Origin: Ferrovibrio sp.
GTDB lineage: Bacteria; Pseudomonadota; Alphaproteobacteria; Ferrovibrionales; Ferrovibrionaceae
Assembly: GCF_017994015.1 (NCBI RefSeq)
Contig: NZ_JAGOLP010000012.1
Span: 28,878 to 92,877, forward strand
DNA length: 64,000 bases
Reading direction: 5' to 3'
Positions within the stretch are counted from its first letter, which is position 1; each line of letters begins with the position of its first letter. This document shows positions 44,738-55,558 of the stretch, one piece after another. A program made the translations under genes and the position numbers. The notes below the pieces were generated by a model. The model was not told the DNA's origin. It saw only the letters and a list, made by a program, of their open reading frames with translations, and did no database searches.

Positions 44738-45598
44738 ATGAGCCAGACCAATCTTGATCTCGACCTGTTGCGCAGCTTCATTGCCATTGCCGATGGCGGC
44801 AGCTTTGCCCAGGCTGCGCGGCAGGTGAACCGCAGCCTGCCGGCGATCAGCCTTCAAATGCGGCGGCTGGAGCAGAGTGTGGAGGCGGGGCTGTTCCTGC
44901 GCGAGGGCCGGCGCATGCGGCTCAGCGATGCCGGCCACAAGCTGCTGGATCATGCCCGGCGCCTGATTGCGCTGAATGACCAAGCCCTGGCGGCAATGCG
45001 GCAGCCGCGCCTGAGCGGCGTGGTGCGGCTTGGCCTGCGCCAGGATTTTGCCGAGCAGCGCCTGCCGGTTGTGCTGGCGCAATTCAGCCGGCAATATCCC
45101 GATCTGCGGCTGGAAATCCGTATTGAACGCACCGATGCGCTGCTGGCCGATCTGCGTGCCGGCCGGCTTGATCTGGTGCTGGCGGTGCGGCGCGAGGCAA
45201 TGGCCGGCCTGCATTATGAAGCCTTGCGTCGGATTCCAGCGGTGTGGATTGCGCGGCAGGATTTTGAATTGCCGCCGGGCAAGCCGCTGCCGCTGGTGCT
45301 GTTTGAGGCGCCGTGCAGCTTCCGCAGCCTGATCTTCGCAGCCCTGGGCAAAGCCGGCATCGCGTGGGATGTGGTTTACACCACACCCAGCCTGTCTGGC
45401 CTGCGCGCCGCCGTGGCCGCCGGCCTTGGGGTAACCGCCCGCAGCCTGGCTTCCCTTGGCCATGACCTGGGGCCGGCGAAGCGCAGCTTGGCGCTGCCCA
45501 AGCTGGGTGATCTGGAAATTGGATTTTACAGCACGGGGCGTGATTTGGCGGTGCCGGGGCAGGTGCTGCGCGATTTGCTAAGCCAAGCCATTAGCTGA
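44738..45598 (+). CDS. LysR family transcriptional regulator
   Basis: 286-aa regulator with an N-terminal winged helix-turn-helix (LLRSFIAIADGGSFAQAARQVNRSLPAISLQMRRLE at about residues 10-45) and a C-terminal type 2 periplasmic-binding-like effector domain (GVVRLGLRQDFAEQRLP, LLADLRAGRLDLVLAV, GLRAAVAAGLGVTARS). The effector is unknown. It is divergent from the 35-aa ORF with an inverted-repeat operator between them and ends 4 bases from a convergent small membrane-protein gene. Confidence 0.92.
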   Translation: MSQTNLDLDLLRSFIAIADGGSFAQAARQVNRSLPAISLQMRRLEQSVEAGLFLREGRRMRLSDAGHKLLDHARRLIALNDQALAAMRQPRLSGVVRLGLRQDFAEQRLPVVLAQFSRQYPDLRLEIRIERTDALLADLRAGRLDLVLAVRREAMAGLHYEALRRIPAVWIARQDFELPPGKPLPLVLFEAPCSFRSLIFAALGKAGIAWDVVYTTPSLSGLRAAVAAGLGVTARSLASLGHDLGPAKRSLALPKLGDLEIGFYSTGRDLAVPGQVLRDLLSQAIS

Positions 45599-45602
45599 TG
45601 CA

Positions 45603-45932
45603 CTAGCGCATGCGGCCGCGCATCACTTCCATACGGTCCACACGGTTGCGCAGGTCGGCAATCTCGGCTGCCACAATTTCGCTATCCACCGCCAGCGAGG
45701 TCAGGCCATTGATCAGTGTCATGGTGCGGCGCGCCACTTCGCTGATCTGGGCGTCATATTCCGCCAGCCGGGCGCTCTGGCTTAGCAGATAGGTGTCCTG
45801 CTGCTGAAAGCGGGCTTGCTGTTCGGCCTGTAAGGTTGCCATGATTTCCTGCTTGGCCCAGAACGTGCCACCATAAGCGCCGCCCAGGCCGCAGGCGGCG
45901 GCGATCAATGCAGTGACAAGCAGTCGGGGCAT
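45603..45932 (-). CDS. Small membrane-anchored coiled-coil protein
   Basis: 109 aa from the ATG at 45932 (MPRLLVTALIAAACGLGGAYGG), an N-terminal membrane anchor with a glycine-rich face. It is followed by a Gln/Glu-rich helix (TLQAEQQARFQQQ) and further predicted coiled coil (SARLAEYDAQISEVARRT, IVAAEIADLRNRVDRMEVM). Topology is probably single-pass. No family recognised. Upstream lies the AT-rich divergent promoter region shared with the glycosyltransferase-like gene. Confidence 0.6.
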   Translation of the reverse strand: MPRLLVTALIAAACGLGGAYGGTFWAKQEIMATLQAEQQARFQQQDTYLLSQSARLAEYDAQISEVARRTMTLINGLTSLAVDSEIVAAEIADLRNRVDRMEVMRGRMR

Positions 45933-46208
45933 GCGGCTAACTTCCAGCAGATGGGCCAAGGATTGCGCTGGCATTCTATGTAGCGCAAAGCAGGTTTCAC
46001 GGCCATCATACTGAAGCAGGGCGATCTTTGGCTCTTTTTGCCGGAAAACCCATATTCCATATTTTCCATAATATACATTATCCGATATTTAGATATGTAT
46101 TGCAAAAGCCGGCTGCCGGCTACCTTCCCGATTTTCCGATGGCCGTCGATATGCTATCGGTTGTCTGTATACGTCACAGCGCAATTTGTATTGGGCCGGA
46201 GATCCACA
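45933..46208. promoter_or_regulatory. Divergent intergenic region with AT-rich core
   Basis: 276 bases between a small membrane-protein gene (-) and a glycosyltransferase-like gene (+). From about 46046 to 46105 it is strongly AT-rich, with repeated CATAT/TTCCATA elements (CATATTCCATATTTTCCATA, then ATATACATTATCCGATATTT). It is likely promoter DNA and possibly a site for a nucleoid protein. An open frame from 46038 crosses it but has no RBS and unlike composition, so I do not call it coding. Confidence 0.45.
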
Positions 46209-47243
46209 GTGACCATTGTGCTGCGTAATCTGCGGCGGATCGTTCGTTTTTACCGCAGCCTTCAGCATAAATACCACCTGACCCGCGACAGCTTTTCCCG
46301 CCTTGGCTGCCTGCTGGCCGCGCGGCGCAAGCTGTTGAGTGCAGCTTTGCGCGCCGCCTTACGCCAGCGCAGTTTGACCGCCGCCCTGCATGTTTTGGAA
46401 CAGGATGATGACGCCGCCTGGCTAGAATTCCTGGGCGCTGCCTGCCGGCGCTTGGGCTGTCCGAACCATGCCCGGCGCCTGCTCGACCGCGCTGTGCGGC
46501 AAGACCCGGAGCGTGTTTCGGCCTGGTGCGAATTGGCCGCAGCGGGTGTCCGGCAGCCGCCCGAGGCGCTGTTTCCATCGATATTTGTCTACCATCATCT
46601 GGGGCTTGGCGATCATATCATCTGCCAGGCTCTGGTGCGGCATGTCGCGGCTGAACATGGTTCTGTTGGGCTGATGGTGCGCCGCTCCTATCTCGATTCA
46701 GTGCGTTTCATGTATCGCGACGATCCGGCAGTGCGCTTTTTGGTGGTCCGCGATGACCGTGAGGCCGAGGCGTTTCTGGATTTCTGGCCCGAAACACGAC
46801 GTATTCGGATCGGACACGAAAATCTGAATATCTCAAAAGTTACTTTTGCTGAAAGCTTCTACAACCAGTTGGGGTTTGATTACGCCCGCCGCTGGGATGG
46901 GAGCATCCGACGCGACCCGGCGCGCGAGGAAGCTTTTTATCGCCGTGTAATTACCCAGCCCGGCCCGTTTATTTTTGTCCACGAGGATCCCAGGCGCCGC
47001 TTCGGTATCGATTTGAGCCGCCTGCCCAAGGGCGTGCCGATCATCCGTTCGCAGCTTGGCCTGACCCCGAATATCTTCGATTATGGCCTGGTGCTGGAGC
47101 GTGCAGCGGAAATCCACACCATTGACAGTTCTTTCCGCCATATTGTGGATACGCTTAATCTGACCGGGCCTCGCCTGTTCCTGCACCTCTATGCCAAGGG
47201 CGTGGATGTGCCGGCCCGGCTGCCCTGGACCATCCTGACCTGA
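46209..47243 (+). CDS. Glycosyltransferase-like protein with helical-repeat N terminus
   Basis: 344 aa from the GTG at 46209, preceded by GGAG at about 9 bases. The N-terminal 110 residues look like helical (TPR-like) repeats (HVLEQDDDAAWLEFLGAACRRLG, ARRLLDRAVRQDPERVSAW). The rest resembles a GT-B heptosyltransferase/GT9-like fold: FVYHHLGLGDHIICQALVRHVA as a Rossmann-type start and RAAEIHTIDSSFRHIVDTLN near the end. The family is not certain. A surface polysaccharide role is plausible. mazG follows by 31 bases. Confidence 0.6.
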   Translation: MTIVLRNLRRIVRFYRSLQHKYHLTRDSFSRLGCLLAARRKLLSAALRAALRQRSLTAALHVLEQDDDAAWLEFLGAACRRLGCPNHARRLLDRAVRQDPERVSAWCELAAAGVRQPPEALFPSIFVYHHLGLGDHIICQALVRHVAAEHGSVGLMVRRSYLDSVRFMYRDDPAVRFLVVRDDREAEAFLDFWPETRRIRIGHENLNISKVTFAESFYNQLGFDYARRWDGSIRRDPAREEAFYRRVITQPGPFIFVHEDPRRRFGIDLSRLPKGVPIIRSQLGLTPNIFDYGLVLERAAEIHTIDSSFRHIVDTLNLTGPRLFLHLYAKGVDVPARLPWTILT

Positions 47244-47274
47244 CCCCGACTAATCCACGCCGGAAGTCCTGCCC

Positions 47275-48084
47275 ATGCCCAGCACCACCGCTCTGCAAGA
47301 GTTGCTTTCGATCATGGCGCGGCTGCGTAATCCCGATGGCGGCTGCCCCTGGGACCTGGAGCAGACCTTTGCCACCATTGCGCCCTACACCATCGAGGAA
47401 GCCTATGAGGTGGAGGATGCCATCGCCCGCAACGACATGGCGGCGCTGAAGGACGAGCTTGGCGACCTGCTGTTGCAGGTGGTGTTTCATGCCCGCATGG
47501 CCGAGGAAGCCGGCCATTTTGATTTCAACGACGTGGCGCGCAGCATTGCCGACAAGATGATCCGGCGCCATCCGCATGTCTTCGGCGATGTCTCGGCCGA
47601 CCGGCCCGAGACAGTCAGCACCAATTGGGAGGCGATCAAGGCGGCCGAGCGTGCCGCCAAGCCGGCCGAGCCGGATGGCATTTCGCCTGTTCTGGCTGGT
47701 GTCAGCCCGGGCCTGCCAGGCATGACCCGGGCGGTGAAATTGCAGAACCGGGCCGCAAGGGTTGGCTTTGACTGGCCCGACAAGGCGCCTGTAATTGATA
47801 AAATTAAAGAGGAATTAGAAGAGCTTGAGCAGGAAATTGCATCTGATGGAACAGATAAAATAGCTGAGGAATACGGCGATTTTCTTTTTGTTGTTGCAAA
47901 CTTGGGTCGTCATCTTAAACTTGATCCGGAAGATGTTTTGCGCCGGGCAAATCGTAAGTTTGAGAATAGATTCAGCAAGATGGAATCTATTTTGCAGAAA
48001 TCAGGCAAAGTTCTGGCGGATTGCGACCTCGCCACCATGGATGTTGCTTGGAATCTGGCCAAACTTGCTGAAAAAACCAAGTGA
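47275..48084 (+). CDS. mazG: Nucleoside triphosphate pyrophosphohydrolase MazG
   Basis: 269-aa all-alpha NTP pyrophosphohydrolase that hydrolyses NTPs to NMPs. Two MazG domains are visible: N-terminal GGCPWDLEQTFATI, TIEEAYEVEDAI and DELGDLLLQVVFHARMAEE, and C-terminal KIKEELEELEQEI and EEYGDFLFVVANLGRHL, each with the EExxE plus ExxD metal-binding pattern. The protein looks intact, but codon use changes sharply at about 47790: the next 210 bases use AAA, ATA, TTA, GGA and ACA codons that are rare in neighbouring genes. By my count 47821-48000 is 40% GC, against 72% in 47641-47700. Confidence 0.94.
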   Translation: MPSTTALQELLSIMARLRNPDGGCPWDLEQTFATIAPYTIEEAYEVEDAIARNDMAALKDELGDLLLQVVFHARMAEEAGHFDFNDVARSIADKMIRRHPHVFGDVSADRPETVSTNWEAIKAAERAAKPAEPDGISPVLAGVSPGLPGMTRAVKLQNRAARVGFDWPDKAPVIDKIKEELEELEQEIASDGTDKIAEEYGDFLFVVANLGRHLKLDPEDVLRRANRKFENRFSKMESILQKSGKVLADCDLATMDVAWNLAKLAEKTK

Positions 48085-48245
48085 TTCTAATCAGTTATAA
48101 AACAACCCGCCTTATTATGGCCGCAGAATGGCCGCAGCAAAACCGCTTCAGCGGCCAGGAATGAACACATCGCAGGGTCAGCTTGATTGGCACCGGTTCG
48201 CGGCACCCGCCCGGCCGGTATTGATAAGCAAAGGAGACCCTACCG
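48085..48245 (+). other. Intergenic region before the CsbD stress genes
   Basis: 161 bases without a supported gene. It contains a small inverted repeat (CCGC-TTCA-GCGG) and an RBS AAGGAGA before the CsbD ATG. I looked for an alphaproteobacterial general-stress (EcfG-type, GGAAC-N16/17-CGTT) promoter and found no convincing match. Confidence 0.5.
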
Positions 48246-48563
48246 ATGCACAAGATCACTCATTATGCCGTGCTGGCTGCCTCGGCCCTCGCCCTGCTGG
48301 CTGCCGCGCCGGCCAGCATCCGCCCGGCCAATGCGGCTGATATCCTGCCCAATTGGGAACAGGTTGAAGGCAACTGGAACCAGTTTGCCGGCAAGGTCAA
48401 ACAGCGTTGGGGCAAGCTGACCGATGACGACCTGACGGTCATCAACGGCAAGCGCCAGGAACTGATCGGCAAGGTGCAGGAACGCTATGGCATCGCCAAG
48501 GGCGAAGCCGAGAGCCAGGTGAAGGATTGGGAAAAGAGCGAGATGCTGAAGCCGAAATCCTGA
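48246..48563 (+). CDS. CsbD family protein with signal peptide
   Basis: 105 aa. A cleavable signal peptide (HYAVLAASALALLAAAPASI with a later ANAAD cleavage-like site) precedes a CsbD-like domain (ILPNWEQVEGNWNQFAGKV, RWGKLTDDDLTVINGKRQEL, YGIAKGEAESQVKDWEKS). CsbD proteins are small, hydrophilic, stress-induced proteins usually found in the cytoplasm, so export is unusual. It is immediately followed by a signal-less paralogue. Function is unknown. Confidence 0.85.
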   Translation: MHKITHYAVLAASALALLAAAPASIRPANAADILPNWEQVEGNWNQFAGKVKQRWGKLTDDDLTVINGKRQELIGKVQERYGIAKGEAESQVKDWEKSEMLKPKS

Positions 48564-48624
48564 TCGGCCAGTGATCCACGCGCCATCCCACCGTTAATTT
48601 CACACTCATTTTCGGAGTAATATC

Positions 48625-48921
48625 ATGAGCAACACATCCGCGCGTATTGACGCAAAGATCACCGCCATCCTGCCGTCCTGGGAACGTATTGCCGGCAACT
48701 GGAAGCAGTTCTCCGGCTCGGCCAAGGAACGCTGGGGCAAGCTGACCGATGACGATCTGGCCATGATCGATGGCCGCCGCGAGCAGCTTGCCGGCAAGAT
48801 CCAGGAGCATTACGGCATCATCAAGGATCAGGCCGAGCGCCAGGTCAGTGACTGGCTGGAAATGCAGCATCGTGCCGAGCAGGTCGCCAAGAAGGCGCCC
48901 GGCACGCCGAACCAGCTGTAA
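48625..48921 (+). CDS. CsbD family stress protein (cytoplasmic)
   Basis: 98 aa, CsbD domain along nearly all its length (ILPSWERIAGNWKQFSGSA, RWGKLTDDDLAMIDGRREQL, YGIIKDQAERQVSDWLE). It is the clear paralogue of the preceding gene but has no signal peptide and carries an extra C-terminal tail ending KKAPGTPNQL. The two genes are 61 bases apart and probably arose by duplication. General stress induction is known for the family; regulation here is not visible. Confidence 0.88.
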   Translation: MSNTSARIDAKITAILPSWERIAGNWKQFSGSAKERWGKLTDDDLAMIDGRREQLAGKIQEHYGIIKDQAERQVSDWLEMQHRAEQVAKKAPGTPNQL

Positions 48922-48935
48922 GGAGGTACCGGATC

Positions 48936-49244
48936 ATGGCACGTACCACCGCTACCAATCGCGGCGCCGAAACCGATCTGCGGGCGCTGCATAGCCAGGT
49001 GGCTGAGCTGGGTGACCAGCTTGGCAGCCTGCTCACTCAGGTCAAGCAGAATGGCGGCCAGCTTGCCGAGGCCGAGCTGAGCCAGTTGCAGGAAAAGCTG
49101 ACCGGCCTGCTCGACGACGCCAAGGACAAGGGCCGCGAGGCCCTGGCCACAGTTGAGGAGACCGTGCGCGAACGGCCCGGCACCAGCCTGCTGGCAGCCT
49201 TTGCCGTGGGTGCCGTTCTCACCGGCCTGTTGCTGCGGCGATGA
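48936..49244 (+). CDS. ElaB/YqjD/DUF883-like membrane-anchored protein
   Basis: 102 aa. A helical, hydrophilic N-terminal region (LRALHSQVAELGDQLGSLL and DDAKDKGREALATVEETVRERPGTSLL) is followed by a C-terminal glycine-containing membrane helix (LLAAFAVGAVLTGLLL) and a final RR. This is the ElaB/YqjD pattern of stationary-phase inner-membrane proteins that bind ribosomes in E. coli. An AAGGAGGT RBS lies 8 bases before the ATG. Its end overlaps the YqjE-like gene by 4 bases. Confidence 0.85.
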   Translation: MARTTATNRGAETDLRALHSQVAELGDQLGSLLTQVKQNGGQLAEAELSQLQEKLTGLLDDAKDKGREALATVEETVRERPGTSLLAAFAVGAVLTGLLLRR

Positions 49245-49627
49245 GTTTGCCGCTGCTTGGTCTTGCCCTTGAAGGCTTCAAGGCCGCCAGTTCGGCGCGG
49301 CAGCGACGGCGTCTTGCCGTCGTTGCCGTGGCCGGCACGGTGGGGGCCTGCGCCCTGCTCGCAGGCCTGCTGCTGCTTGGTTGGGCGCTGTTTCTGGCCT
49401 ATGGCGGGCTGATGCCTTTGCCGCTGGCCGCCGCCGCTGCCGCTTTCAGCTTGCTGGCTTTATCGGGCCTGGCTGGCTGGCTGGCCTATCGCTTGCGCCC
49501 CAGCCCGGCCAATGACATGGCCGCCATGCTGGCCCAGGCCGAGCCGCTGATCCGTCAGCATCCCGGCACAGCCCTGTTGGCAGCCATAACCCTCGGCGGT
49601 CTGGCCTCTATTCTTTTGAAGCGCTAA
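49241..49627 (+). CDS. YqjE-like / phage-holin-family membrane protein
   Basis: 128 aa with two strong membrane helices (VAVAGTVGACALLAGLLLLGWALFLAYGGL and LAAAAAAFSLLALSGLAGWLAYR shortened here to the visible cores) and a third hydrophobic C-terminal segment (GTALLAAITLGGLASILL) before KR. It resembles the YqjE/DUF1469 family, which is usually encoded beside YqjD as here. It is not evidence for a prophage. Overlaps the upstream gene by 4 bases, so translation is coupled. Confidence 0.78.
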   Translation: MSLPLLGLALEGFKAASSARQRRRLAVVAVAGTVGACALLAGLLLLGWALFLAYGGLMPLPLAAAAAAFSLLALSGLAGWLAYRLRPSPANDMAAMLAQAEPLIRQHPGTALLAAITLGGLASILLKR

Positions 49628-49633
49628 ACCGCC

Positions 49634-50170
49634 TCAGAACGGGATTTCGTCATCCAGGTCGTCGCGCCGCGCCGGGGCTGCCGGCCGGCCGCCGCCACCG
49701 CCAGCAGCGCGACCACCGCCGTAACCGCCACCACCACCCATGCCGCCGCCATCGCCGTAATCGTCCCCGCCGCCATAGCTGCCACCGCCGCCACCGCCGC
49801 CCATGCCGCCGCCTTCGCCCCGGCCATCCAGCATGGTCAGTTCGCCGCGATAGCGTTGCAGCACCACTTCAGTGGTGTATTTCTCGGCGCCGGACTGGTC
49901 GGTCCATTTGCGCGTCTGCAACGAGCCTTCGAGATAGACCTTGGCGCCCTTCTTGAGATATTGCTTGGCCACCTTGACCAGATTCTCATTGAAGATCACC
50001 ACGCGGTGCCATTCGGTGCGCTCCTTGCGCTCGCCGGAATTCTTGTCGCGCCAAGTCTCTGATGTGGCAATGGAAAGCTGGCAGACTTCATCGCCATTCT
50101 GCATCGAGCGGACCTCCGGATCCTTGCCCAGATTGCCGACCAGGATCACCTTGTTGACGCTGCCAGCCAT
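49634..50170 (-). CDS. ssb: Single-stranded DNA-binding protein
   Basis: 178-aa SSB. The OB fold occupies residues 1-110 ([57 protein letters not shown]). A glycine-rich, low-complexity linker follows, and the acidic C-terminal tip is DDEIPF, which recruits partner proteins. It is divergent from uvrA across a 119-base gap that contains a LexA-like site. Confidence 0.96.
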   Translation of the reverse strand: MAGSVNKVILVGNLGKDPEVRSMQNGDEVCQLSIATSETWRDKNSGERKERTEWHRVVIFNENLVKVAKQYLKKGAKVYLEGSLQTRKWTDQSGAEKYTTEVVLQRYRGELTMLDGRGEGGGMGGGGGGGSYGGGDDYGDGGGMGGGGGYGGGRAAGGGGGRPAAPARRDDLDDEIPF

Positions 50171-50200
50171 GGCCTCGCTCCACTATTTGTTTTCTGATAT

Positions 50201-50215
50201 GTTCTTGAACTGGTC
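50201..50215. promoter_or_regulatory. lexA box: Candidate LexA (SOS) box between ssb and uvrA
   Basis: GTTC-TTGAACT-GGTC matches the alphaproteobacterial LexA direct repeat GTTC-N7-GTTC at seven of eight fixed bases. It lies between two genes that are SOS-regulated in many alphaproteobacteria, which raises its credibility. Confidence 0.55.
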
Positions 50216-50289
50216 TTGTATCATCTAATCAGCGTATAATGGAAGACCTGTAGCAAAAAATCATCTTTTCTCCCCAGATCGAGCACCCC

Positions 50290-53220
<2,931 letters not shown>

Positions 53221-53242
53221 ATTGATTGAACAGGAGAAAGCC

Positions 53243-53644
53243 ATGCTGCCGCGTAAAATGCTGACCCTTCAGGATGTGCAGGCGATTGCCGCCGCTGCCC
53301 AGGCCGAGGCCGAAAGTAATGGCTGGAAGGTCAGCATCGCCATCTGCGACGATGGCGGCCATCTGCTGCATTTCCAGCGCCTGGATGGCGCGCCGCTCAC
53401 CACCATCGCCATCAGCCAGGGCAAGGCCAGGACCTCGGCTTTTGGCCGCCGTCCGTCCAAGGCGTTTGAAGATATCATCGCCAATGGCCGCCATGCCTTC
53501 CTCTCGGTGCCGGATCTGGTGCTGCTGGAAGGCGGCGAGCCGATCCTGGCCGATGGCATCTGCATCGGCGCGGTCGGCGTTTCCGGCGTCACCTCGGCGC
53601 AGGATGCGCAGATCGCCCGCGCCGGGATTGCTGCACTCGGGTGA
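53243..53644 (+). CDS. GlcG/HbpS family heme-binding-like protein
   Basis: 133 aa from the ATG at 53243 with AGGAG upstream. The GlcG/HbpS (DUF336) pattern is visible: LTLQDVQAIAAAAQAEAESN, VSIAICDDGGHLLHFQRLDGA, SQGKARTSAFGRRPSKAFED and GAVGVSGVTSAQDAQIARAG. Family members bind heme or cobalamin or act as unknown accessory proteins; the function here is not known. No signal peptide. It overlaps recX by 4 bases. Confidence 0.87.
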   Translation: MLPRKMLTLQDVQAIAAAAQAEAESNGWKVSIAICDDGGHLLHFQRLDGAPLTTIAISQGKARTSAFGRRPSKAFEDIIANGRHAFLSVPDLVLLEGGEPILADGICIGAVGVSGVTSAQDAQIARAGIAALG

Positions 53645-54216
53645 GCCGGATGGCGGCGCCGCGCCCGAAAAAGGTCGATCCGGCCTATCTGGAGCGTGCA
53701 GCGCTGTATTACTTGGAGCGTTATGCCTCATCGTCGGCCAATCTGCGCCGGGTGCTGATGCGCAAGGTGCAGAAGCGCAGCTTCGGCAGTGAAGACGGCG
53801 CCCCGCCGGAGGCTGCCGCCTGGATCGATGCCCTGATCGAAAAGCTGACCCGGCTCAAGCTGCTGGATGATGCCGCCTATGCCGAGGGCCGCACCCGGCG
53901 GCTGTATGCCGAGGGCAAGTCGCTCGGCCGTATCAAGCAGACCCTGGCGGCCAAGGGTATCAGGAGCGAGGCGGCGGAAGCGGCTTTGGACAATCTACGT
54001 GAGGAATCCGCCGAACCGGTTTCCGACCTGCCGGCAGCCATCGCCTATGCCCGCCGCCGCAGGCTGGGGCCTTTCCGCACTGACGCTGAGACCCGCCGCG
54101 AGATGCGGCAGAAGGATATGGCGGCGCTGGCGCGGCGCGGGTTCGCAAGCGATGTGGTGCGACGTATAATCAATGCCGCGAGTATCGCGGATGTGGAGAG
54201 TTTGAGCGATGACTGA
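53641..54216 (+). CDS. recX: Regulatory protein RecX
   Basis: 191-aa RecX family modulator that inhibits RecA filament extension. Three-helix repeats typical of the family are seen ([70 protein letters not shown]). The start is a GTG overlapping the preceding TGA; an ATG 9 bases later is an alternative. The stop overlaps trmFO by 8 bases. recA is not in this window. Confidence 0.9.
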   Translation: MSRMAAPRPKKVDPAYLERAALYYLERYASSSANLRRVLMRKVQKRSFGSEDGAPPEAAAWIDALIEKLTRLKLLDDAAYAEGRTRRLYAEGKSLGRIKQTLAAKGIRSEAAEAALDNLREESAEPVSDLPAAIAYARRRRLGPFRTDAETRREMRQKDMAALARRGFASDVVRRIINAASIADVESLSDD

Positions 54217-55558
54217 GATCAAGCCTGTTCATGTTGTGGGTGGTGGCCTGGCCGGTTCGGAAGCGGCCTGGCAACTGGCCCGTGCCGGCCTGCCTGTGGT
54301 GCTGCATGAGATGCGCCCCGAACGCAAGACCGATGCGCATCAGACCGATGGCCTGGCCGAACTGGTCTGTTCAAATTCCTTCCGGTCCGACGATGCCGAC
54401 AATAACGCTGTCGGCCTGCTGCACGAGGAATTGCGGCGCTGCAATTCAGTGATCATGGCGGCGGCCGATGCCAACAAGGTGCCGGCCGGCGGCGCGCTGG
54501 CGGTGGATCGGGACGCCTTCTCGGCCCAGGTGCAACGCAGCATCGAGGCCGAACCGCTGATCCAGATTGCGCGCGGCGAGATTGCCGGCCTGCCGCCCGA
54601 GGATTGGGATAGTGTGATCGTGGCCACCGGCCCGCTCACCTCGCCTGCCCTGGCCGAAGCCGTGCTGGCATTGACCGGCGAAAGCAGCCTGGCCTTCTTC
54701 GATGCCATTGCGCCGATTGTCCACAAGGACAGCATCGACATGTCGAAGGCGTGGTTCCAGTCGCGCTACGACAAGGTTGGTCCCGAAGGCGATGGCGCCG
54801 ATTACATCAACTGCCCGATGACCCGCGAGGAATACGACGCCTTCATCGTGGCGCTGCTGGCCGCCGAGAAGACCGAATTCAAGGATTGGGAAAAAAATAC
54901 GCCCTATTTCGAAGGCTGTTTGCCGATTGAGGTGATGGCGGAACGCGGCCCGATGACCCTGCGTTTCGGCCCGATGAAGCCGGTTGGCCTAACCGACCCG
55001 CGCACCGGCAAAAGGCCCAATGCTGTGGTGCAGTTGCGCCAGGATAATGCACTCGGCACGCTCTACAACATGGTGGGTTTCCAGACCAAGATGAAACATG
55101 CCGAACAGACCCGGCTGTTCCGCATGATCCCGGGCCTGGAGAATGCGCAATTCGCCCGGTTGGGCGGCATCCACCGCAACACATTCCTGAATTCACCCAA
55201 GCTGCTGGACACGCAATTGCGCCTCAAGGCGCAGCCGCGCTTGCGCTTTGCCGGCCAGGTCACCGGTGTGGAAGGCTATGTCGAAAGCACCGCCATCGGC
55301 CTGCTGGCTGGCCGCATGGCCGCAGCCGAGCGGCTGGGCGGCCTGCTGGCGCCGCCGCCCAACACCACGGCGCTGGGCGCATTGCACAGCCATATCACCG
55401 GCGGCGCTGATGCCAAGACCTTCCAGCCGATGAATGTGAATTTTGGCCTGTTCCCGCCGCCGGCCGAGGATGTGAAACGCGATGGCCGCAAGAAGGCGTT
55501 GAGCCAGCGGGCGCGGGCTGATCTGTCGGCCTGGCTGGGCGAGCGGCAAGCGGCTTGA
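54209..55558 (+). CDS. trmFO: tRNA (uracil-5-)-methyltransferase TrmFO
   Basis: Folate/FAD-dependent enzyme that makes m5U54 in tRNA, using methylenetetrahydrofolate. 449 aa; the FAD-binding start is [18 protein letters not shown], followed by the family wording LHEMRP and [16 protein letters not shown] with a conserved Cys. The second conserved Cys region is [14 protein letters not shown], and [28 protein letters not shown] is characteristic. Overlaps recX by 8 bases and the SDR gene by 4 bases. Confidence 0.96.
   Translation: MTEIKPVHVVGGGLAGSEAAWQLARAGLPVVLHEMRPERKTDAHQTDGLAELVCSNSFRSDDADNNAVGLLHEELRRCNSVIMAAADANKVPAGGALAVDRDAFSAQVQRSIEAEPLIQIARGEIAGLPPEDWDSVIVATGPLTSPALAEAVLALTGESSLAFFDAIAPIVHKDSIDMSKAWFQSRYDKVGPEGDGADYINCPMTREEYDAFIVALLAAEKTEFKDWEKNTPYFEGCLPIEVMAERGPMTLRFGPMKPVGLTDPRTGKRPNAVVQLRQDNALGTLYNMVGFQTKMKHAEQTRLFRMIPGLENAQFARLGGIHRNTFLNSPKLLDTQLRLKAQPRLRFAGQVTGVEGYVESTAIGLLAGRMAAAERLGGLLAPPPNTTALGALHSHITGGADAKTFQPMNVNFGLFPPPAEDVKRDGRKKALSQRARADLSAWLGERQAA

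Noticed and set aside
46038..46208. In-frame N-terminal extension of the glycosyltransferase-like gene across the AT-rich island
   Set aside because: Composition differs from all coding DNA around it, there is no RBS, and a GTG at 46209 with GGAG upstream gives a normal start.
49241..49627. Holin-family protein as evidence of a prophage
   Set aside because: No other phage genes nearby; the neighbour is YqjD-like, matching the housekeeping YqjD-YqjE pair.
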